Positions 1 to 7,100 of a DNA stretch of 11,964 bases are shown piece by piece. The notes under the pieces were generated by a model. That model searched no databases. It worked only from the letters and a program-made list of their open reading frames with translations, and had not been told where the DNA came from. The stretch comes from Bacteroidia bacterium (GTDB lineage: Bacteria; Bacteroidota; Bacteroidia; Flavobacteriales; Flavobacteriaceae), in the NCBI GenBank assembly GCA_018679315.1, contig JAHHLF010000309.1:1-11964 (forward strand), in the 5' to 3' direction. A program made the position numbers and the translations under genes. Numbering within the stretch: position 1 is the first letter of the stretch; the number at the start of each line of letters is the position of its first letter.

Positions 1-1473
1 CCCCTGATCAGGTTCGGAATAGCGATAAACCAACGGACGGTCCAGACTGATCACAGTTCCGTTAAAATCCAGATCAAATTGGGCAATATAAGCTTCGGGT
101 GTCTCAGGCTTACCGATCAGGTCTGCATCTTCTACGGAATACATGCCCAGGCTTCCCTTTTTATTTAGCCAATAGGGACTGGTATATGTAGCATTGTCGG
201 GTATTGATACCTGAAATTCAATGTTTTCTTTTTTGTTGTTCTCTATTGCCAGCTCCGATGTTTCGATGTCTTTGCCATTAATTTGAATGGCCTTCAGGGT
301 AATGGGTGTGTCGCTGCGGTTTAAAGCTTCCACTTTCACTGTTACATCACTGCCCGGTACGGTCACTGGGGCTGATGTTGCTGCTTCAAGGTAAAGTCCG
401 CTCACAGCTCCAATGAGCGCCTTTAATTCTTCACTTTTGATTGGCTTCCAATGAGCATCGGATACGTTTTGCAATAAACTATAGGCCTTTAGCAGATCCT
501 TCAAGTGCACAGATGGGTTGGTAAAATTGAAGTTTTCTTCAACTGCATATAAGATCTCGCCGATCTTTTTACCACCTTCTATTCTCGACCAGCTTGTATC
601 GATGCCTTCAAATATCGATTGATCTCCTTGGGGCAGATCCCCATTAATGATCTCCAGATATTCTGTTTCTGAGCCCCGAGTCGTCAATCGACCAAAACCC
701 TGACATTTGTGCTGACTGCTCGCCATAGAGGCAAGCTCATTATTAGATAGTCCAAGAATAGGGTAGAAGACCCCGGTATCTACTGAGATCAGATTAGATT
801 TATCTGCTTTTTCGAAATTTTCCCTACTTCCATAAAACCACCAGGACGTATTAAAAAATAAGCGTCTTGGCTGCCAAGTTTCCAAAGATTCTAATTGCGA
901 AGGATAAGCATTATCTGAGCCTACCAGGTCAAAGGCTTCCGTACTTAACATGGCCGATGAGGTATGCTGACCATGCGTACTGCCCGGCGTACGGTGGTCG
1001 AATCGATTTACAATGACATCAGGCTTGAATTGCCTTATGACCCGGACTACATCTCCCAATACTTCCTCTTTATTCCAAATCCTGAGGGTTTCATCCGGAT
1101 GCTTTGAATAGCCAAAATCTACGGCTCGCGTAAAAAATTGTTCCCCACCGTCAATGGAACGTGCGCCCAGCAATTCCTGGGTTCTCAAGACTCCCAGGAG
1201 CTCCTTTAATTCAGGGCCAATGAGATTTTGACCACCGTCGCCACGTGTTATTGACAAATAACCGGTACGTGCTTTGACCCCATTGGAGAGATAAGAAATT
1301 AAGCGCGTATTCTCATCATCAGGATGCGCGGCTATATACAGTGCGGATCCAAGAAAATTAAGCTTTTGTATGGAATGATAGATGTCTGATGATGATGGCT
1401 TTTCAGGCGCCTGCCCATGCATCTTAAAGAAGAAGAAACAGAAAAAAAGCAGCAGGGTGGATTGGAATCGCAT
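1..1473 (-). CDS. Secreted PIG-L (LmbE-like) family deacetylase, partial (first 491 codons)
   Basis: The frame is open from the ATG at 1473 to the left edge with no in-frame stop; an in-frame TAA lies 3 codons upstream of that ATG, which fixes the start. The N-terminus (residues 1-21) is one Arg, a Leu/Phe-rich core, then HGQ before Ala22, a Sec signal peptide with no lipobox, so the protein is probably periplasmic or outside the cell. The zinc and catalytic motif of the PIG-L fold, AAHPDDEN, is at residues 48-55, and the second metal motif HGQH is at 167-170. After about residue 370 the sequence becomes beta-rich and Ig-like. Bacteroidota have a family of secreted PIG-L proteins of roughly 800 residues with such C-terminal domains, so about 40% is probably missing beyond the edge. 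Family members remove acyl groups from amino sugars; the substrate here is unknown. It is a very distant relative of BshB1 (10012-10734), not a duplicate. It lies 78 bases downstream of the MscS gene. Confidence 0.88.
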   Translation of the reverse strand, partial: MRFQSTLLLFFCFFFFKMHGQAPEKPSSSDIYHSIQKLNFLGSALYIAAHPDDENTRLISYLSNGVKARTGYLSITRGDGGQNLIGPELKELLGVLRTQELLGARSIDGGEQFFTRAVDFGYSKHPDETLRIWNKEEVLGDVVRVIRQFKPDVIVNRFDHRTPGSTHGQHTSSAMLSTEAFDLVGSDNAYPSQLESLETWQPRRLFFNTSWWFYGSRENFEKADKSNLISVDTGVFYPILGLSNNELASMASSQHKCQGFGRLTTRGSETEYLEIINGDLPQGDQSIFEGIDTSWSRIEGGKKIGEILYAVEENFNFTNPSVHLKDLLKAYSLLQNVSDAHWKPIKSEELKALIGAVSGLYLEAATSAPVTVPGSDVTVKVEALNRSDTPITLKAIQINGKDIETSELAIENNKKENIEFQVSIPDNATYTSPYWLNKKGSLGMYSVEDADLIGKPETPEAYIAQFDLDFNGTVISLDRPLVYRYSEPDQG

Positions 1474-1496
1474 AAAAGTGAATTAAAGGTGGCACC

Positions 1497-1504
1497 CAAA
1501 TATA
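1497..1504 (-). promoter_or_regulatory. Candidate Bacteroidota -7 box (TATATTTG) for the PIG-L gene
   Basis: Read on the minus strand, TATATTTG matches the Bacteroidota -7 consensus TAnnTTTG exactly. It ends 23 bases before the PIG-L start codon, which would give a leader of about 17-20 bases. I see no convincing TTTG -33 element at the usual spacing, so this is a motif match only. Confidence 0.4.
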
Positions 1505-1551
1505 GGAAGAATGGGAGCCGGCTATGAATATGTTTAGAAGGTTTTAACACC

Positions 1552-2097
1552 TCAATCGGTAGGACTGCCTTCCGAATGATCCTTCTCGTCATGCAGTAGC
1601 AATACCGACTTCTGCAGCAATAGGTTATTGGGATAGGTCAATAATTCGCCGGCAGCTGTACGCAAATGCATATGATATGCCTTGATATCCTCTATCAGTA
1701 ATTCGCCTTCATAATCAAGATCCTTGTCGTAGATCCGTATATGATCCCCGATCTTGAAAGGGAAGGAAAAAAACAGGATCACCCCTGCCGTTATATTACT
1801 CAAAATTGACCATTGTGCAAATACGGCAACACCAACAACCGCGAATACAGAGGACAGCAGAATGCCGATATCCTGGAACTTGATCCCCCAGATGAAGACT
1901 AATGCGATAAGAAGTATGGCACTGAGTCCAAATATGATAAACTTGCCAACTAAACGAGTGCGCATTTCATCAAAATGCCCGGCTCTGGCCACCTTTCGTA
2001 TGGCTTTCATAATGACATATCTTACAAGCAGATAGATTACAAATAAGACAATAGAGGCGATCAATGCCTCTTGGTTGGTTGTAATAAAAGTGTTCAT
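1552..2097 (-). CDS. Small MscS-type mechanosensitive ion channel family protein (181 aa)
   Basis: Membrane protein with predicted helices at about residues 10-32, 50-70 and 78-113. The last helix with its flank (GVAVFAQWSILSNITAG, 89-105) and the following FPFKIGDHIRI (112-122) are the pore-lining TM3 and the start of the beta domain of the MscS family. The beta domain ends with the usual YPNN motif (155-158). The protein then stops after about 20 polar residues, so it lacks the alpha/beta C-terminal domain that forms the cytoplasmic cage in E. coli MscS (286 aa). The ending is clean, with an acidic tail and a TGA, so this looks like a genuine short form and not a frameshift. Known members open under membrane tension to release solutes in osmotic downshock; whether this short form gates the same way is inference. 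It starts 54 bases after maf and may be cotranscribed or use its own promoter. Confidence 0.9.
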   Translation of the reverse strand: MNTFITTNQEALIASIVLFVIYLLVRYVIMKAIRKVARAGHFDEMRTRLVGKFIIFGLSAILLIALVFIWGIKFQDIGILLSSVFAVVGVAVFAQWSILSNITAGVILFFSFPFKIGDHIRIYDKDLDYEGELLIEDIKAYHMHLRTAAGELLTYPNNLLLQKSVLLLHDEKDHSEGSPTD

Positions 2098-2129
2098 TTA
2101 AAGACCTAGTTTTTTACGTATATATTTTT

Positions 2130-2137
2130 CAAAAATA
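2130..2137 (-). promoter_or_regulatory. Candidate -7 box (TATTTTTG) upstream of the MscS gene
   Basis: On the minus strand TATTTTTG fits TAnnTTTG exactly and lies in the 54-base gap between maf and the MscS gene, ending 32 bases before the MscS ATG. No clear -33 TTTG is present. It suggests the MscS gene can be transcribed apart from the three genes upstream. Confidence 0.35.
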
Positions 2138-2151
2138 CCACTAAAAAGCGG

Positions 2152-2733
2152 TCATACTATTGCCCGTAACGATTTATATAGTATTTGGGTGGGAAGCCCG
2201 ACAACGTTGGTGTAGGAGCCTCGGATCTCCTCAATTCCCGCCAGCCCGATCCACTCCTGAATGCCATAGGCACCGGCTTTGTCCGAGGGATTCCCCTGAT
2301 CGACATAGAACCGGATCTCCTCAGGGGATAAAAATGCCATTTTCACTTCTGTTTTGGCATGGACAACATGCTGCTCTTTCTGCGTTGTAAAGCAAATGGA
2401 TGTATATACGTCATGCCATTTGTCCGATAAACTTCTAAGTGTGTTAATGGCATCATTTTCATCTTTTGGTTTGCCTAGCACCTGATCCTCAAACCAAACG
2501 ATGGTATCTGCTGTAATAATGATCTCATCAGCTTGTATGTTATTTTTAAAGGGAGAAGCTTTTAATACGGCCAGGTAATCGGTGATCTCTTGCTTCACGA
2601 GTCCATCCGGATATTCCTCTTCCACAGGCATTAAGCGTACTTCAAAGGGGATTTTCAGAGCTGCCAGTAATTCCTGTCGTCTGGGAGAAGAGGAAGCTAG
2701 TACAACCGAATATGCCGAAAGACCCGGAATCAT
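2152..2733 (-). CDS. maf: Maf family nucleotide pyrophosphatase (193 aa)
   Basis: Cytoplasmic house-cleaning enzyme of the Maf/HAM1 fold, which hydrolyses non-canonical or methylated nucleoside triphosphates to monophosphate and pyrophosphate. Motifs in order: SSSPRR (residues 14-19, phosphate binding), TADTIV (74-79, with the catalytic Asp76), LGKP (86-89), SDKAGAYGIQ (150-159) and GSYTNVVGLP (172-181). The GIQ and NVVGLP versions resemble the YhdE-type dTTP/UTP pyrophosphatase branch more than YceF, which is inference. The frame stays open upstream to 2829 inside the neighbouring gene, but I chose the ATG at 2733. It gives the normal family length, puts SSSPRR close to the N-terminus, lies one base after the stop of the KdsC-like gene, and has an AAAGGA ribosome site 10 bases upstream. 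The tight spacing implies translational coupling. Confidence 0.95.
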   Translation of the reverse strand: MIPGLSAYSVVLASSSPRRQELLAALKIPFEVRLMPVEEEYPDGLVKQEITDYLAVLKASPFKNNIQADEIIITADTIVWFEDQVLGKPKDENDAINTLRSLSDKWHDVYTSICFTTQKEQHVVHAKTEVKMAFLSPEEIRFYVDQGNPSDKAGAYGIQEWIGLAGIEEIRGSYTNVVGLPTQILYKSLRAIV

Positions 2734-2734
2734 T

Positions 2735-3250
2735 TTACAGAATTCCTTTGATCCATTGATCCTGAACCCGCATAACCTGTTCAATGATATCCCGAACACA
2801 GCCATCTCCACCATTCTTATGCGACACATAATCGCTGATCGCTTTTATCTCAGCTACGGCATTGTTGGGGCAGCTTGCCACACCAGCTTTTTGCATGGCT
2901 TCGATATCGGGTAGATCATCCCCCATATAAGCTATCGATTCTGCTTTAAGATCATTCTCTATCATAAAGGCGTCTAGTATTTTGATCTTATCATGGACAC
3001 CTAAGTGGATGTCGGTTACTCCTAAACCGGCAAGTCGTTTTTCAACCCCCTGATTGGTACCTCCTGTGATCACACAGATCTTGTATCCGGCCTCAACGGC
3101 TTGCTTAACAGCATAGCCGTCCTTGATACTCATGGTTCGCAATAATTCACCGGTGGTTGTTATTTGTACCGTACCGTCTGTAAAGACTCCGTCAACGTCA
3201 AAGACAAATGCTTTTATGGCAGGCAGGAGGGTTTTATAATTGGCTTTCAT
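2735..3250 (-). CDS. KdsC-family HAD phosphatase (171 aa)
   Basis: Cap-less (C0) HAD hydrolase. Visible motifs: FDVDGVFTDG (residues 17-26, nucleophile Asp18 and acid/base Asp20), ITGG (61-64, motif II Thr62), Lys88 in GVHDKIK (motif III), and GDDLPD (110-115, motif IV metal Asp residues). The tail NGGDGCVRDIIE (146-157) is the Gly-rich C-terminal segment typical of the KdsC/YrbI family, whose members form tetramers and dephosphorylate Kdo-8-phosphate for lipopolysaccharide inner core synthesis, or the related sugar acid intermediates. Length matches the family. However, no other Kdo gene (kdsA, kdsB, kdsD) is nearby; it sits between a DUF2520 protein and Maf, so the natural substrate could be something else. 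The first 17 bases overlap the end of the DUF2520 gene, and the stop is one base before maf. Confidence 0.92.
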   Translation of the reverse strand: MKANYKTLLPAIKAFVFDVDGVFTDGTVQITTTGELLRTMSIKDGYAVKQAVEAGYKICVITGGTNQGVEKRLAGLGVTDIHLGVHDKIKILDAFMIENDLKAESIAYMGDDLPDIEAMQKAGVASCPNNAVAEIKAISDYVSHKNGGDGCVRDIIEQVMRVQDQWIKGIL

Positions 3251-3998
3251 ACTCGTTTTGTATTGATACAGAAATAGTTTTATACAGTTCGTGTTGGGCT
3301 TTATCTGCTATTAGTTGTAAGTGTTTTTCAATAACTGAGCTGTCTCCTCGGACAGCTGGTCCAGTTTGTGCTTTAGCAGCGCCTAAAATCTTGGCCTTGT
3401 TAACAGTCTCATCTAAAAGTGGATGTAAAATTTCCTTGGGAAGGTCGTGTTCTTCACAGATCTTTTCAGCCTGCCGGATCATATGATTTACAAAGTTATT
3501 TGTAAAAACGGCAGCAAGGTGCAAATGTTTTCGTTCACTCGAATCGACCCACCTGATTGACTCAGATATGGATCTTGCGAGGTTTTCTAAAAGTTCACGG
3601 TCTTCTGCCGATGCAGATTCCAGGCACAAAGGAACGGACTTAAAGTCAACATCCCGATCTGCACTCAATGTTTGTAACGGGTAAAAAACACCACGTCTTT
3701 TCATGGGTAGCAAAACATCCATGGGAATGCTTCCGGCTGTATGAACGACCAGTGCTTTTGAGGACTGAAGTTCTTTTTGAACAGAGGAGATCGCGTCATC
3801 CTTTACTGCTATCACAATAATATCGGCCTGATCATCAAATTCACCAATTTCAAGCACCTCATGTCCCGAAGATAGCACCTCGCTTTTGCGTTCTTTTTTT
3901 CCGTAAATCCCCAATAATTGTAAATCTTCCGAGCTGGAGAAGGCTTGGGCAAGTTTGGTAGAAACATTGCCGGTACCAATAAGGACAACTGACAGCAT
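3234..3998 (-). CDS. Rossmann-like and DUF2520 domain-containing protein (254 aa)
   Basis: The N-terminal part (about residues 1-120) is a Rossmann dinucleotide-binding domain with the loop IGTGNV (7-12), and strands resembling the F420-dependent NADP oxidoreductase/6-phosphogluconate dehydrogenase superfamily. The second half is the all-helical DUF2520 domain, with a conserved His-rich segment starting ERKHLHLAAVFTNNF and then an acidic helix. NAD(P) binding is inferred; the substrate and reaction of this family are not known to me. I chose the ATG at 3998; a TTG two codons upstream (4004) is in frame but lies within a promoter-like motif and adds nothing. There is no Shine-Dalgarno. It is the first gene of the DUF2520-KdsC-maf transcript and overlaps the KdsC-like gene by 17 bases. 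This association recurs in Bacteroidota as far as I recall, which would suggest a linked cytoplasmic role. Confidence 0.9.
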   Translation of the reverse strand: MLSVVLIGTGNVSTKLAQAFSSSEDLQLLGIYGKKERKSEVLSSGHEVLEIGEFDDQADIIVIAVKDDAISSVQKELQSSKALVVHTAGSIPMDVLLPMKRRGVFYPLQTLSADRDVDFKSVPLCLESASAEDRELLENLARSISESIRWVDSSERKHLHLAAVFTNNFVNHMIRQAEKICEEHDLPKEILHPLLDETVNKAKILGAAKAQTGPAVRGDSSVIEKHLQLIADKAQHELYKTISVSIQNEYESQL

Positions 3999-4001
3999 GC
4001 C

Positions 4002-4009
4002 CAAAAGTA
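4002..4009 (-). promoter_or_regulatory. Candidate -7 box (TACTTTTG) of the DUF2520-KdsC-maf operon
   Basis: TACTTTTG on the minus strand matches TAnnTTTG exactly and ends only 3 bases before the ATG at 3998. If it is used, transcription would begin at or next to the start codon, giving a leaderless message. A TTTG lies about 24 bases upstream of the box (within the 4018-4037 inverted repeat), slightly farther than the usual -33 spacing. Confidence 0.4.
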
Positions 4010-4017
4010 CACTTTTT

Positions 4018-4037
4018 TTTGCCTGGTACTTGGCAAA
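4018..4037. repeat. Imperfect 20-bp palindrome in the divergent intergenic region
   Basis: The arms TTTGCC and GGCAAA pair perfectly at the outer six positions, and the central GTAC pairs too; only two position pairs do not match. It lies 20-40 bases upstream of the DUF2520 start, over the expected -33 region of the minus-strand promoter. This arrangement suits a dimeric repressor or activator site, but no regulator can be named from the sequence. Confidence 0.35.
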
Positions 4038-4081
4038 GAATTAACAGCCCTGCCGACATATTTCAATCCGTTTTGTCGGGG

Positions 4082-4122
4082 TAAAATCCCAAAAAGCATG
4101 TATTTTAGCATGCTAAAATCCC
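4082..4122. repeat. Direct repeat TAAAATCCC (two copies, 32 bases apart)
   Basis: TAAAATCCC occurs at 4082-4090 and again at 4114-4122, start to start 32 bases, roughly three helical turns. The second copy overlaps the right arm of the 18-bp palindrome. AGCATG is also repeated in the same interval (4095-4100 and 4108-4113). The duplicated pattern directly upstream of ccsA suggests paired binding sites on one face of the DNA; this is inference. Confidence 0.4.
4102..4119. promoter_or_regulatory. Perfect 18-bp palindrome upstream of ccsA, candidate operator
   Basis: ATTTTAGCATGCTAAAAT is a perfect inverted repeat with no spacer, ending 16 bases before the ccsA start codon. A near-consensus -7 element, TATTTTAG (one mismatch to TAnnTTTG), spans 4101-4108 and so overlaps its left arm; a protein bound here would block that promoter. 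It is not followed by a T run and is upstream of both flanking genes, so it is not a terminator. A TTTTG at 4071-4075 could be the -33 element, though the 25-base spacing is long. Confidence 0.5.
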
Positions 4123-4135
4123 GCTAGACGCATTC

Positions 4136-7100
4136 ATGCTAAATCTTATTAAAAAGATTTTATTCTCAAATCGGCTGATGGCGATTCTCTTTCTGCTATT
4201 CGCTGTCGCCATGGCTTTCGGAACTTTTGTAGAAAGCTGGTATAGTACTGAGACGGCACGGATCTATATCTATAATGCGACATGGTTTGAAGCCATCATG
4301 GTATTTTTTGTGATCAATTTCGTTGGAAATATCTCCAAATATCGTTTGTGGCGTCGTGAGAAATGGCCCATACTTACGCTGCACTTTTCCTGGATCCTGA
4401 TAATAATTGGCGCTTTTGTAACCCGATATATCAGTTATGAAGGCATGATGCCTATTCGGGAAGGGGCCACGGAGAATATTTTTTATTCCGACAAGACTTA
4501 CCTAACACTTAATGTGGATGGGGAGATCGACGGGGAGTTAAAAAGAAGGCCATTACAGGATGAGATCCTCGCTACTCCTGAAGGATTGAGATCAAGCTTG
4601 CCCTGGAATTTTGATTTTAACGGCCAACCCTTTGAGGTTACCTACAGCGGTTTTATGCGCGGTGCACAGGAAGGGATTATTCCTGATGAATCTGGAACCC
4701 GATACTTAAAAATAGTGGAAGCTGGAGAAGGCACCCGTCATGAGCACTTTTTGGAAGAAGGAAAAATAGCTAGTATTCACAATGTGCTTTTTGCACTTAA
4801 TTCACCTACCGGTGGGGCGATCAATATCCAAGAGGAGAACGGGAAATACACGCTTAAAACTTCATTTGAGGGCAGCTTTTTGCGGATGGCGGATCAGTTA
4901 TCAGGGGAAGTACAAAAGGATTCGGTGCAGGACTTGCAACTCCGCTCTTTATATACGATCGGAGGGATGCAATTTGTGATTCCAGAACCTTTGATCAAAG
5001 GTCGAACTGGAATAGTTCAAGTCCCTGAAAATGAGATTACTGAATTGACGCAAGATGCAATAATAATACAAATTTCGACAGGTGGTGAAACGGTAGAGAA
5101 AGCCATTCTCGGAGGGAAGGGAACTGCACAATTAAATAGCCCATTCCAGGTGGGCGGACTCAGTTTTTCCGCTGCCTATGGATCGAAGATCTATACACTC
5201 CCATTTCAAATTCAATTGCGAGATTTTATAGCAGAGAAATATCCGGGCACTGAAAAGGGCTATGCTTCATTTATGAGCAAGATCACGGTCAAAGACGAAC
5301 GTCCATTTGATTATGATATCTATATGAACCATATTCTCGATCACAGGGGCTACCGATTCTTCCAGGCAAGTTTTGATCCGGATGAGAAAGGGACAGTCCT
5401 TTCAGTGAACCACGATGCCTGGGGTACAAGAATTACCTATGCGGGTTATTTTCTCCTTTATCTAGGGCTGATGGCCCTGATGTTCTTTGGAAAAACACGA
5501 TTCAGGGAATTGGTAAGAAGCCTTGATAAGCTGCGGCACAAGAAGGCCACCATGGTTGCAGTGGCCCTATTCATCAGTACAACCCAATTATGGTCACAAG
5601 ATACGCTCAGCACAGATCATCAGCACCCAGGGCCCACACAATTACAAATAGATTCCCTTTTAAGAGCAACTGCTGTATCTGAAGAACATGCAGCCCGCTT
5701 CGGAAAGTTGGTCATCCAGGATGATGGGGGCCGGATGAAACCGATGAACACTTTTGCATCCGAGGTCCTTAGAAAATTACGGTTTAAAACATCGTATAAT
5801 GACCTTAATGCAGATCAGGTAATGCTGTCTATGATGCTCAATCCTGCACTTTGGTATAATGTGGAATTCATTGCCCTGGATAAGAAAAAACAAAATGATA
5901 GCATTCGCAATATCATTGGCGTTCCTAAAGGCCAGGTATATGTAAAAGCGACGGATTTCTTCGATACATCAGGAAATTACAAGCTGGGCCCATTCGTACG
6001 CGAAGCATATGCCACTAATACGCCTAATAAATTTCAGCAAGACTTCAAGGATGTGGATCTCAGATTGGGATTGCTCAATCGGGCTTTGAGTGGAGAGATC
6101 ATCAAGATATTCCCATTATTGAATGATGAGAATAATAAATGGATCTCCGCAGTCGAGTACAGATCTGGAAAGTTCGTTGTAGGCGATACACTTTACAGCA
6201 ATTTTATAAAAAACGCAGTGCCTTTCTATCTATTATCAGTACAAAATGGCATAGAAAAGGCCGATTATTCAGAAGCTAATAAACTCCTCGAGGCTTTTCA
6301 TCAGAACCAGATCAATCATGGAAGTGAAGTACTCCCTTCCGATAAAAAAGTAGAGACTGAGGTATTATACAACAAGCTCGATATATTCAACAGGCTATAT
6401 AAGTACTACGCACTTGTAGGGATCCTGATGTTTTTTGTGTTGATATTCCGCATTTTCAAGGACAGGCGTATTTGGGATATTGCCACTTATTTCTTTTCCG
6501 GGATCATCTACATCTTCTTTATTTGGCATACTGCCGGTTTGATCCTGCGATGGTATATATCCGGCCATGCACCCTGGTCTGATGCTTATGAGAGCATTCT
6601 CTATGTATCCTGGGCCGCCATGGGAATGGGCTTATTGCTCAGCAGGAAAAGCAAATTAACCCTGGCTGCCTCTGCATTTGTTACAGCCATGTTACTTTGG
6701 ATAGCTCACCAAAGCTGGGTAGATCCTTCTATAGCCAACTTGGTACCCGTGTTAGATAGTTACTGGCTGATGATACACGTAGCTGTAATTGTAGGCAGCT
6801 ACGGCCCTTTTACTGTAGGAATGATACTCGGGGTAGTTTCTCTTATTTTGATCATCCTCACAAATGACAAGAACAAGAAGAAAATGAAACTCAACCTAAA
6901 GGAATTGAGTATTATCAATGAAATGGTTCTTACCGTAGGACTGGTTATGCTTACAATTGGGAATTTCCTTGGAGGGCAATGGGCCAATGAAAGTTGGGGT
7001 CGGTATTGGGGATGGGATCCAAAAGAAACCTGGGCCCTTATTTCAATAATGGTATACGCATTTGTCCTGCATATGCGATTTGTTCCGGGTTTACGCGGAC

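Noticed and set aside
1516..1523. AGCCGGCT palindrome between the MscS and PIG-L genes
   Set aside because: 8 bp is short enough to be chance and it has no flanking T run or repeat partner.
1332..1592. 86-codon minus-strand frame across the PIG-L start and intergenic gap
   Set aside because: It conflicts with the PIG-L reading frame that carries HPDDEN and a signal peptide; no domain is visible.
1754..2035. 93-codon plus-strand frame antisense to the MscS gene
   Set aside because: Shadow of a well-supported gene; low-complexity Thr/Asn/Ile-rich translation with no motif.
2734..2829. N-terminal extension of Maf by 32 residues
   Set aside because: It lies wholly inside the KdsC-like gene, has no family resemblance, and the ATG at 2733 gives normal Maf length with a ribosome site upstream.
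3812..4111. Minus-strand open frame of 99 codons spanning the divergent intergenic region
   Set aside because: It overlaps the clear DUF2520 gene in another frame, its product resembles no family I know, and it would cover the promoter and palindromes.
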